A stretch of 64,000 nt of DNA from Axinella damicornis (taxonomy: Eukaryota > Porifera > Demospongiae > Axinellida > Axinellidae). A program made the position numbers and the translations under genes. Below, piece by piece: positions 38,501 through 64,000 of this stretch (its first letter is position 1; every line of letters starts with the position of its first letter). The notes beneath the pieces are model-generated. The model saw only the letters and a program-made list of their open reading frames with translations, did not search any database and was not told the origin of the DNA. The DNA lies in contig OZ007516.1 of NCBI GenBank assembly GCA_963931865.1, positions 5,615,897 to 5,679,896 on the forward strand. The letters run 5' to 3'.

Positions 38501-40065
38501 AGGGTATCCACATACTGGGAATCAGATAATAGATCTACAGATACAGTGGGCCAAGGGCACGTTGAGCAAAGTGTTGAGACCAGAAAGAAGAAATGGTTTA
38601 GCTCAACATTCTGTACGATTTCGTACCATGAATTCCCTCCCTGTTCCATGAGGGATGGACTGGGAATGAGGCAAGGCCAACTCGTGCACAATCCCACAGT
38701 AACGACGTCATGCATCACTCTCGTTCCCAGACCATTCTTCGTATGCAGAGGAAAAACGCATGTGAAAATGGTCTGGAGGTGAGACTACTCATGCACTGTC
38801 CCACAGTACTACCGTACACCGACCTCATTCAGAAGGTTGTAGGCCTCAGACACACAGATCTTCTCCTGATCGTTGGTGGTGATGAGGACGCCACACATGC
38901 CAGGACTCAGCTCCTCTAAACCGTGTTTCTGAAGGAGAAGGGGTAAATCACTTACAGGGTTTCATTTGGGGGGGGGAGGGTGTCAATCGCCTCCCTTGAG
39001 TCCTTGATACTGCTATGTGCGCAAGCAGTTAACTCCCTGCTGTCAGCTGAGTATCTAGCATGCACATGAAACCTCCAGGGCCACTGTAACTTCCTCCTCC
39101 ACACACACATAGTGTAAACAATCACGTGCTGGACTAGCTTGTTAGAATAGGGAGTAAAATAATATATGATTAAAACTACGAAGTGGATATTGGTCCAGCA
39201 GGAAGTAGGGCAATAGGTTAGGGTATATTAGGGCCAAGGCCGGTTCTAGATGCGCGCGCGTTTCCGGTACCAAGGGGGTGACACTCCCATACGCGCTGTA
39301 GTCAGAGCTGCGACCGGGCTTATCAGCGAATCTTGACCCCGTATACTAAGGAAAGGCTGCAGTCGCTACGCATTCTTCCGTATACTATCGGCGGTCAAGC
39401 GGTCAACGGCTGAAATACAGCGCAGTCAAACGGTCAAGAGTCTTTTTGCGATGCGGTCAAGCAGTCAAGCAGCAAAAATGACGGTCAAGATTTCTTGACC
39501 CCGGTCGCAGCTCTGACTACGGCGTCAATGGGAGTGTCACCCCCTTGGGTACCTATACCTAAAGTGTGTAATTCCTGCCAGACCAATATCCACATCGTTA
39601 AAACTAACCGACATCAAAGGATTACTTTCACATCAATACCTCGCAAACAAGCTGTGTGAATCGGCTCAATTCAATTCCATCACTGGTTTTAGCTAGTCCA
39701 GTGGGTCTGGGAATGAGTCCAGTGGGTCTGGGAATGAGACTACAGCAGCTTTTACAGTGCAGTGTGTAAACAGCACTTCATCAAGTCGATGATCAAGAAG
39801 ACTCAAGCATTCAAAAAGTATTTGGGACGGACATCTGGGAGATATATTAATTATGTGCTGTAAAGCTCAAGTAAGGTAAGGCGGGGTAACTTGGAACAGA
39901 CGTTTGTAGACTTGATCTTCATAAATTCATCGTATACCGAGCCTCCCTTGCAAGTGTAAACTCCCTCACCTTCCTCTTGGATTGCCGGGTACCATAGTAG
40001 GCCTTGGAGCGCTTTCTCCCTACTTTACTGCCGCCTTCCAGGCCCTGGACTTTGGGAGTTGACAT
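35504..40065 (-). CDS. THUMPD1: THUMPD1 (THUMP-domain tRNA acetylation adaptor, Tan1 homologue), 7 exons
   Basis: Minus-strand exons 40065-39970, 38928-38824, 38468-38349, 37875-37727, 37144-37020, 36637-36492 and 35929-35504 join in phase to 388 aa. THUMPD1 binds tRNA and assists NAT10/Kre33 in making N4-acetylcytidine 12 in Ser and Leu tRNAs. The basic N-terminus, the LSPGMCGVLITTNDQEK..SEAYNLLNE segment (39-67) and the THUMP core (about 110-265; RRFQAVNSGAKHVVFIK, RVIPVARVCRA, SYKARNNNVIKRDDVI, NPERTVLVEIVK, CCLSVVKDF) match the family. The acidic tail contains a tandem 33-residue repeat encoded at 35535-35732. The donor after the second exon is 'gtcggt', unusual but in phase. MSTPKV is chosen as the start; an in-frame ATG upstream lies in a foldback element. 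The introns carry further TIR elements. Confidence 0.93.
35535..35732 (-). repeat. Coding tandem duplication, 2 x 99 bp, in THUMPD1's last exon
   Basis: Two nearly identical 99-bp units (35535-35633, 35634-35732) encode 33-residue acidic repeats (...HHRPEDKDEV..DIVETGD...) that differ by one residue. The length keeps the frame. Confidence 0.95.
35984..36018. repeat. Perfect 16-bp hairpin in THUMPD1 intron
   Basis: 'atgacatcatcgtcat' and 'atgacgatgatgtcat' are separated by 'tgg'. Each arm includes CRE-like 'tgacatca'/'tgatgtca' words. The structure would be very stable. Role unknown. Confidence 0.9.
36812..36930. mobile_element. Foldback MITE with 9-bp target duplication
   Basis: The element (36821-36921) starts 'tagcctcgttcccaggcc' and ends 'tgggaacaaggcta', with near-palindromic arms meeting at 'gcagtacggtaaccgtactgc'. 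It is flanked by perfect 9-bp 'gagaacaac' repeats (36812-36820, 36922-36930). It lies in a THUMPD1 intron. The core 'gtcgcttgcagtac' is shared with the copies at 61334 and 62779. Confidence 0.92.
37316..37670. repeat. (GGGA)n / purine-rich low-complexity tract
   Basis: A pure 'gagg' repeat (about 37325-37390) grades into 'gagagatgagggaggaag' minisatellite-like units of about 55-60 bp. On the gene (minus) strand this is polypyrimidine, inside a THUMPD1 intron. Confidence 0.9.
39184..39596. mobile_element. TIR element in THUMPD1 intron 1
   Basis: The outer ends 'gtggatattggtc' (39184) and 'gaccaatatccac' (ending 39596) pair with two mismatches over 22 bp. An inner inverted repeat of about 55 bp pairs 'accaagggggtgacactccca' with 'tgggagtgtcacccccttgg' and continues through 'gtagtcagagctgcgacc'/'ggtcgcagctctgacta'. 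The centre is rich in 'gcggtcaag' words. No gene is seen. Confidence 0.8.
39690..39745. repeat. Two-copy ~22-bp tandem repeat of foldback-end sequence
   Basis: 'ccagtgggtctgggaatgag' occurs twice head to tail and then leads into 'actac'. The unit closely resembles that of the large minisatellite at 52518. Confidence 0.8.
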
Positions 40066-41200
40066 GCTCGTTCCCAGACAAAAAGCTGCATGCATGGATA
40101 TGGGGAGGAGCCTGGGAACGAGGCTAATGTAAGGTTCAAAGTTCAAAGTCCGATGGCGCGCGCAACCAGAAATAGCCGGCCGGCTGGTATACTGAATTTG
40201 TGCCGTATTTTGGCGGGAAGTCGGGATGGCTCATTCGCTTGCAGACTGGGGTCTGAATGTTTGCCTCCCCAATAATTGAGTCGGGGTTTGGGCCACTCCG
40301 TACACATATCAATTCTCGACTCCCGGCCTAGCAGCGCACACTTCGGTGTCTGACCTGTCACGGAGGGATGGGTGCACGGTTGCTAGGTTTTTTCTTTCTT
40401 TTTTTTTTTTTTTCCTCAAGTCTTTTTTTTTTTCTTGCTTTTAATGGAAGGAGGCTGCTTGCTGGGTTTGGTATTTCTTTTCTTCATGCAAGTCTTTAAA
40501 TTTCATGGAGGGAGGCTGCTAGGCTTGTCCTTTTTACAATACAAGAAGATGAAATCTGCCTTATGGGTGCACCAGCACCCGTGGTTCCTACACCACTGGG
40601 AGCATGGACGTGGACGTGAATTTGAATTAAGCCGAGCTATTAATTAACCCTCCCCTATAGCTATACAGCTTTCCTAGCTCCCAACTAGCTAGCCTGTCTC
40701 CAGCTATATATATACTAGACCCCTCCACCATGCAACCCAACTCCTAAGATTAATATTATTATCCTATAGCCCCTCCCTCGGATTTGGTCCTTCATGGGCC
40801 GGGCAAGAGTGCATGTATGATGACATCATTGTTTTTGCCATCATGTACTCTTGGGCCGGGTTATTACTTTCACCTTGAGAAGGAAAGAAGGAACTCATGA
40901 ACCCTAACTCGCAATATCTATTGCCCGGGCCAAAGTTATATAAGTTGCCCAGGCCCAGGTGTGACTACGCCACTAAACCTTTGAGATGTTAATTAAAGGA
41001 CCTGGCTATGGCAACGTTAGGCCAACCTCAGGGATGGAGTCTTAGGTCTATATTATATAACCATATGACAGTAATACATACACTAAAGACCAGCTACAAA
41101 AAAAAAAATGATATACTGTAGTACACAATCATACAATGCATGTCAAATATATAATACATGTAAGTATGATCGGCAGAAACTATTATCTGATTGGTTATCG
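40066..41200. other. THUMPD1-kinase intergenic region
   Basis: About 1.1 kb between the THUMPD1 start and the kinase stop, both minus strand. It begins with a foldback ('ctcgttcccag' at 40067 to 'ctgggaacgaggcta' ending 40124) directly upstream of THUMPD1's ATG. It also holds T-rich runs (40389-40432) and a hairpin 'aagagtgcatgtatgatg'/'catcatgtactctt' near 40805-40853. The THUMPD1 promoter should be here. No gene is seen. Confidence 0.55.
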
Positions 41201-58053
<16,853 letters not shown>

Positions 58054-58545
58054 CGAATAGAAATCAGTTCACGATTTGGCCAAAGGCTTTGTTGATTCGC
58101 CTAGGGTGTTTAGCTTATGCACACACTGCAGTAGTAGCTGCTAGGCCGCTCCGTCTCCAATAGATCACTGCGACATGCGTTGACTCTCCTCTGTTATTCA
58201 GCGGCATGAAATTTTGTGTAGCGTCTGCGGATTGTATTGGGGTCGCTTCGTAGTCTGCTCAGGAGTAAGATTTAGGCTAACACATTTTACTGTTCACAAA
58301 GAGACGAGAACACTATATTACACGGTGATGATCCTGGATTCAGTCTTGGTCGTTGAGCTATGTACTATTACAAGCAAATCAGCTGATTGAGGACGCAAAT
58401 TTTGACCGCACGTGGCGCGCTACGGCTTCCGAATTCCCTAGGCGCTAGGCCCGGGCGGTCTTACGCGGGCAAAATCGACCAGTGAATGCTATTTGCTATC
58501 AGGCCTGGTCTTGCAGGCAGAAGTCCTCAAGCAAAACTGTAGGGC
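58054..58545. promoter_or_regulatory. Head-to-head promoter region of the kinase and HACL1
   Basis: 492 bp separate the two start codons. The HACL1-proximal half is GC-rich ('gcgcgctacgg', 'ggcccgggcgg', 'cttacgcgggc'). It is a likely bidirectional promoter; no TATA box is evident near HACL1. Confidence 0.6.
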
Positions 58546-58713
58546 ATGGACACCGAGGAGGAGCTCGTAGATGGAGCATCGGTGGTTGCAGAGTCGCTTA
58601 GACGCCAAGGCGTCGAGTACGTGTTTGGGGTGGTCGGTATCCCTATTGTGGAGCTAGCGATGGCTATGCAGGACGTGGGGGTGCGCTTCGTCGGCATGAG
58701 GAATGAGCAGGCG
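58546..58713 (+). CDS. HACL1: HACL1 (2-hydroxyacyl-CoA lyase), first coding exon
   Basis: ATG to the donor 'gcggtgagt' gives 56 codons in phase 0. The sequence [21 protein letters not shown]...[11 protein letters not shown] matches the N-terminal thiamine-diphosphate-binding domain of 2-hydroxyacyl-CoA lyase. In this family the Glu of RNEQA corresponds to the cofactor-activating glutamate. The enzyme cleaves 2-hydroxy acyl-CoAs during peroxisomal alpha-oxidation of phytanic and 2-hydroxy fatty acids. The expected continuation (an ACYAASAIGYLTG-like exon) is not found before 64000, so intron 1 exceeds 5.2 kb or the gene is interrupted. The window shows only this 5' part. Confidence 0.85.
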
Positions 58714-59966
58714 GTGAGTGCACTGTGTGTGTGCATGCATTGGTGTTGAATACCATACCTACAGTGCTGGATCAGGATGGTGGGTGGTGAGGACTAATTG
58801 GAGGCACTTGATGGTAGAACGCCCACTGATTTTCTTATTCATTGAGCATTGTGAGTAGCGAATAGATCCTGAGCGAGTGCTTTGGAGAAATGGAGCCATT
58901 GCAAGCACATGATCTAAGACTGCATGACTATCGTGACTATTATCACATCACAACATGGCTGACTATGTAGCTAGCATAGAGTGGCTGCGCTTACGTCACA
59001 AAAATACATGACACTAGGTAGTGGAGTGTTCAATGGCAGCTACACAAATTCTACTGTCTCACTTGTACAGTAATTTGATATTGAAGGCCTCAAAAGGGTG
59101 GAGCGTAGTAAACGCCAGAAGCCAAGTTGGTCGTCAGTCGCCTCGATCGCGAAATGGACTTATTGGCCGCATTTTCTTCTGAGCGCTTGGAAGTAGAACT
59201 CCAGGTTACATAGCTGCTCAATTTGATCAGCATGGTACAAGTGTGCGACAGTTGACATAATGGTTATAATTATGCGAATGATGGCCTTCCACATTCAAAG
59301 GGTGGTCACTTACGTGTCGCCTCTAGAAGCATTTGCGACCGGGATCAAAAACGGAATCCAGCAATCAACACTCTTTTAAGAGCGATTCAAGGAATCGACA
59401 CAAACTCCGAGTGACTAAGATCAACAATCAGCGGCAGTTTTTTGGAGGCAGGCAGCAATTTTGACCTTTGAATCAAACAGTCAAGAGCCCTGGATGGGGA
59501 CGTTCAGGCGAGCAAGAACCTCGGACAGGAACGATGCAAGCGATCGAGGACGATTTTCACTGATCGAGATTCTTGATCGAGATTCTTGATCGAGATTCTT
59601 GATCCTGGTTGTAAACGCATCTACGGGAGATATATAAGTGGCACCCCTTGACAGTGTGTTTGTGCAAAGTGTGTGAGAATGTTAAAATCTCTGCTGTGGT
59701 TTATGTGTCACATCCAAGCCGCTTGAGGGCGTAAGTATTAGAGCACTCCAAGGCTTCCACATGAGTAGCCATTAAGTATTATTATACAACTGTTATATGG
59801 AAAAAGGACATCTACTGATTAGCAATCAAATGATACACATAATTATGGTATTATTAATTTGTGAGCCGTGGAAATTCATGGCAATTAAGAGCATCACTAA
59901 ATTTGCGGTGTGTGAGTAGCACAGTCTTCACATTTCAAAGCAGTTCCTAAGAGGGCAGGTCTTCTG

Positions 59967-60069
59967 GACTGGCTTGAGTCTCGTTCCCAGACCTTTCATC
60001 CAGCACTTATATCGCTTCCAGAATAACATGCGATGTACGCTGGGTCTGGGACCGAGACTGGACTGGCTT
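59967..60069. mobile_element. Foldback element with 9-bp target duplication
   Basis: The element (59976-60060) starts 'gagtctcgttcccagacc' and ends 'gggtctgggaccgagactg'. Perfect repeats 'gactggctt' flank it (59967-59975, 60061-60069). Confidence 0.88.
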
Positions 60070-60424
60070 GTGTACAGCAGCTGTCTGAAGCCTGTGTAGT
60101 GTGCGGAATAGCTTTGATGAAGTCTAAGAGAGGTTATCTTTCACTCTGGTTTGGTCCGCTTGTGGGATAACCTAGCTCCCATTTGGTTTCACAAGCAAGA
60201 CTCCCTATGGTAGCTTGCGTACAGCTGGAGAGTCCCTACCAACCATTGAACACACTTTTTCTAACAATTTCTGCTGTTAGGTTGGGTCAGCTTTGTGATA
60301 CTTCCTCCCACTTTCTTCTCATGTGGCTTTCTTGAGACTGCTGACTGCAGTAGCCTTTCTACTTATTGAGATTGCTTACTGGGTAGTCTTTTCCCTCCGC
60401 TTTCTACTTGGAAGCAAATTACCC

Positions 60425-60585
60425 TGAATGGTCCATCAGCATCTTGCCCCCACCTTCCAGTGGCCTCGTGAGATCTTGTCCCCATCTTCGAATGGCCTCA
60501 AGAGAGCTTGTCCTACCTTCGAACTGCCTTATGAGCCTCTTGTCCCCACCTTCCAATGGTCCCATCAGCATCTTGTCCCCAAAGA
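60425..60585. repeat. Imperfect ~32-bp tandem repeat, about five copies
   Basis: Units vary around 'atcttgtccccaccttcgaa' + 'tggcctcatgag'. Adjacent copies differ at several positions, suggesting an old array. Confidence 0.8.
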
Positions 60586-60876
60586 TTTCACATTATTACC
60601 ATATACCAGCTGCCGACCTCCTCTGCTTATTCTATTACATTTATGCTTAGTCGAAATGTCTGTGATATGTGATGTGCAGTGGAATGTATCCCTCTGATGA
60701 GGATACCCATGGGTCCCAAAAATTTCAGATGGGTTTCAGTACCCCTGCCCAGCTTAGTGACGCTTGCAGTACAGAAAAGCGGGAGGGCATGATGTAATCT
60801 AATTAGCACTAAAAAGTGACGTTTTGGGTGCTGTTCATCCGACTATGCTTGTAGCTGATTTATGCGGTTGTTACCT

Positions 60877-61030
60877 GGTACCTTCGCTCTCCTTGCTGTT
60901 CTGAGTCCGGCCAGTACGCCCACGCACAATTCTACCATTCTTCATATGAGATTATGCACCAGGCTCTCCTCCTTTTCCGTACTGCAAGCGATGAACAGCT
61001 GATCTGGCCAGGCCTGGGAACAATGGTAGG
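60877..61030. mobile_element. Foldback-family copy related to 42530-42698
   Basis: It starts 'tacctggtaccttcgctc' and ends 'gccaggcctgggaacaatgg'. The inside has 'ccgtactgcaagcgatgaa', the core shared with the short foldbacks. The left end has decayed. Confidence 0.55.
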
Positions 61031-61324
61031 GCTTCACTTTATATTTCTTCTGCCATTGAAACCTAACTGTGCATTCGTAGGTTGTTACTGAATACTTTTA
61101 TGTATGCTAACCGCTTGGTCTTGAACCTTGCAACTAATTGGTGGCTGAAGTCACGCTCTAATGTGGTTGTCAAGGTGATTGTGCATATGCTGCACTATGC
61201 ACTACCTTCCTAGAAAGCTTCCCTGTGGTTTGGAGTAGTGGTTAGAGTAGCCGCTAGTGAATGAGGCTGTGTACGATACACCACATTAGTCATGTGACAA
61301 TAACATAACTTTCGGTTGTATATG

Positions 61325-61448
61325 CAGTCATCCTAGCCTCGTTCCCAGGCCTTCACACCCCAGCGTTCGTCGCTTGCAGTACTAACGTTAGATCTGCAAG
61401 CGACGAATGCTGGGGTGGGAAGGCCTGGGTACGAGGCTACAGTCGTCC
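61325..61448. mobile_element. Foldback MITE with 9-bp target duplication
   Basis: The element (61334-61439) starts 'tagcctcgttcccaggcc' and ends 'ggcctgggtacgaggcta'. The arms include 'cagcgttcgtcgcttgcagt'/'ctgcaagcgacgaatgctg'. Flanks 'cagtcatcc' and 'cagtcgtcc' differ at one base. Confidence 0.9.
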
Positions 61449-62769
61449 ACAGCCTTGTTCCACCTTGAACAGACAGCTTGTACAGTCATATTCAGCTGCA
61501 ACCGACAGCTGATACAGCCATGACGTCCCACCATAGCAGACAGCCCGTGCAGTCATGTTCCACCATAACAGGCACGGTTCCATCACAGACAGCTTGTATT
61601 CTCTGGTTGGTTTGCATGGCCGTGAGTTTCCCTGCCTGATTCGGTACCTGCAGAGGAAGAGAGTACGTGTCAGGTCAGAGTGCAATGCTAATGAATGCTA
61701 GCTCTCTATTATGAGAATACTCGTACAGCAAGCTAGCCAAACACGCATGTTCAGTTTCCCCGCAGAGCTCTATGCTTGTTGCAGGGAAAGCAAACCATTT
61801 CATGTGTCCTTGCCATCAAACCAGCAGTGTGTAGTACCTTGTGTACCAACTTGTAGCTGTATATACCCAGTCACAAGACGCCTGATGCTAATCTGATTTT
61901 TAGTCCATATCATCCAACCCATTTCCTCCATTGGATGTGGCTGGCACCCAGTAAGGTCTGGAGGGACCCAATCCTGGCCACATTCAATTTCAACGCCAAC
62001 CAATTAACCAGTTATAATGCTACCGAAGAGATTCGTTACTGATGTTGCATCATCTGATCTTGTATGCGATTCTTGTATGGTGCAGGTAGCCTTTCAGTTA
62101 TGAGTTCGTCTTCTCGTGACATTTCTTCTCCAAACGATCTACCAGTCAGCCATTATGATCACCTGCATGACTGTATGGATTGCAAGAGCTGGCAGGCACA
62201 GACGTTCATCAAAGCTTTGGGGAGGTGGTGCTGCATGCTGCAGTGTGCTAACTAAGGGGGGGGGGGGGTCTAGGGCACATCCCCTGGAACATTTCTGTTT
62301 TTTGATACTCAGGGATAGCTTCTGGAGGGACCTGGAGCGATTTAAGTCCGTATTCTCCACTTACACTTTCTGCATGATGATTACAGTGGCAGCTAGAGTA
62401 TTGAGAGGACGTTGGGAATTGTTTGGAATGGACAACCAAGAAACCTTTGCCAACACAGTATGCATGCACGATATGCCATTGGTATGTGGAGGAATTTGTA
62501 CCCCTTCCTTGGTACACGATGGCGGATATTAAAAACTACTTGGAGAAGATAGCTGCTCCAGTTGTAGAGTATGTGATGTTTGAAATCATGCTGTGCAGTT
62601 ACATACATAGTCTCGTTCTCAGGCACTCAGTATGGGGAATGAGGCTATTCAGTTACACGGTTTACTGCAGCGGGACTGGTCTGGTACTGGTCTCAGTCAC
62701 AGGCACTCGGTATGGGGAAGAGGATATGCAGTTACGCTGGTAACTGCAGTGGGACAGGTACAGTGGACA

Positions 62770-62873
62770 CCTCGGAGTTGTTCCCAGGCCTTCTCATCCT
62801 AGCATTCCCGCATTAGTACTGCAAGCGACAAACGCTGGGGTGGGAAGGCCTGGGAACAAAGCTACCTTGGAGT
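62770..62873. mobile_element. Foldback MITE copy with 9-bp target duplication
   Basis: The element (62779-62864) has a clipped start 'tgttcccaggccttct' and ends 'aaggcctgggaacaaagcta'. It shares the core 'tactgcaagcgac'. Flanks 'cctcggagt' and 'ccttggagt' differ at one base. Confidence 0.8.
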
Positions 62874-63599
62874 TGCACCTCCTGCTGTTTCGATCCTTAC
62901 CCTTCCCACTGTGTCGTTTGTTCTGCTTTGGTGGTGAGTCTGGTGTATGTGCTAGCTGTGTCTTGGCCAGTTGGCTTGCTTCTTTCTTGACACGTGCATG
63001 TGCTCAGTTAAAATACATGATGTCATTGGTACGATGTCATCCATGGTACCTCGCTCCAGCTCCATACGTATTGCCGAGCAGTGTTGCTATGGGACATAGA
63101 GGTGGAAAGGGTTTGTATGAAGGCACTGTGTCGCTAAAGTATTTTTTCTCCAGTTTTTGAATTGAAATGGTGAAATTAATTTTATATTACACTGTGGTCC
63201 AGTGACCTAAGAACAACAAAAGTGTGGCATCTCCATGGTAACCACGAGTGGGTCTGACTGAACAAGGGCAAGTCACATACCTCCAGAATGTAATTGAGCT
63301 GACCACAGGTTTCTACAGAGACAAAGCTGATATCTTGCCATTCTACTCCACCACATTCCAGAAATGGACTTGTCCAAAAGTGTAATCCCCCTTGGCTCAA
63401 GAATGCATCGATCACTCCGTACTCTCAACTGCATACCAGTTGGGGAATGTTTGATTCTAAATATTTAATTGGCAGCTGCAAGTCACTCAAATCGGTGCTT
63501 CAAATCGATAGCAAAGGGATCAGTCAATAAGTTAAAACCATGGGTACATCAGTTCTGACATTTGTGCAGCTGCTTCTGTGCATCTAGTATGGTTGCAAG

Positions 63600-63884
63600 T
63601 TTCTTTTCCAAGATGCGGAATGCTTCTTCCAAACAGTGCTGGCTTTGAACGTACCTAAGTTTCCGAAAAACGATGCGGCATCATTTGTGGATCTTCCAGA
63701 GCCTTCCGTAGCTGCATTTAGGTCTTCCCGAACCAACGATGGAAAGGTTTTCGAATCTCGGCATCAATTTAAAGATGCATAGAAGTCTTCCGATTTTTGG
63801 AAGAAAGCCTTCTGGTTTACGGCAAAGCTGCGCCACAATGCATATTGCAAAAGTGTCCTGAATCTCGGCATCAATTTTGAAGAA
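63600..63884. repeat. Dispersed repeat, inverted relative of 54627-54830
   Basis: It contains 'atctcggcatcaattt' twice (about 63756 and 63862) and repeated 'cttcc' and 'ggaag' words. The right half is the inverted copy of 54627-54720. Confidence 0.6.
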
Positions 63885-64000
63885 GTATTCTGTACTAGCT
63901 GGTGTGTGTTGGGCAATATACTATAAATTGGCTAAGGGTTGACCAATCGCAGGGCCAGAGTCCGTCCTAAACATTGTAACTAACATGACTATAGCAAGTG

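Larger units (their letters stand above)
58714..64000. other. Presumed HACL1 intron 1, repeat-rich, no exon found
   Basis: 5.3 kb without an exon I can support. It contains a 16-bp 'gattcttgatcgagat' triplet repeat (59567-59602), foldback copies at 59976, 61334 and 62779, a 32-bp repeat at 60425, a foldback-family copy at 60877-61030, a G run near 62257 and a dispersed repeat at 63600-63884. Frames at 62116-62743 have no family resemblance. Confidence 0.55.

Noticed and set aside
62116..62743. Possible HACL1 downstream exons
   Set aside because: Translations do not resemble the thiamine-diphosphate enzyme family and splice sites do not fit phase 0 after 58713.

Overview
The window is nuclear DNA of an invertebrate animal. 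Its genes are split by short GT-AG introns with consistent phases, and it is crowded with transposons, foldback elements and minisatellites. Gene content (Roc-COR-Death GTPase, R3H/SUZ protein, THUMPD1, a CDK4/6-type kinase, HACL1) is metazoan. The dense palindromic 'tacatgta' words, the many 'cctcgttcccagg' foldbacks and the Roc-Death architecture make a demosponge my best guess. That is an impression, not a search result.

Layout. 1-1949: C-terminal part of a Roc-COR-Death protein (+). 2385-6403: a tandem satellite with modules of roughly 500-1,000 bp built from ~200-bp subunits. 6404-8507: no gene. 8508-13977: an apparently intact P-superfamily DNA transposon with perfect 41-bp terminal inverted repeats, a six-exon THAP9/P-type transposase (833 aa, +) and a convergent 360-aa second gene (-). 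A TTAA-flanked miniature element sits in its 5' intron. 18320-34400: a 14-exon R3H/SUZ gene (1,129 aa, +). An intact antisense Ty3/gypsy retrotransposon (18588-23970) with identical 166-bp LTRs lies in its first coding intron. 35504-40065: THUMPD1 (7 exons, 388 aa, -). 41201-58053: a CDK4/6-like kinase (7 exons, up to 402 aa, -) whose introns hold three large minisatellites. 58546-58713: first exon of HACL1 (+), head to head with the kinase. The rest, to 64000, is presumed HACL1 intron full of repeats.

The host genes are unrelated housekeeping or regulatory genes (tRNA acetylation, RNA binding, cell cycle, peroxisomal lipid breakdown) and do not form a pathway. The main interest is the mobile DNA: (i) the two-gene P element; (ii) a gypsy element whose primer-binding site matches its own predicted RNA 5' end, implying Tf1-like self-priming; (iii) a foldback family with 9-bp target duplications, one copy inside a tRNA-like sequence; (iv) 23-bp minisatellites that look like amplified ends of that foldback family.

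Exon models were built by hand from splice signals, reading phase and remembered family conservation. All intron phases close and every total is divisible by three, but no transcript or database evidence was available.
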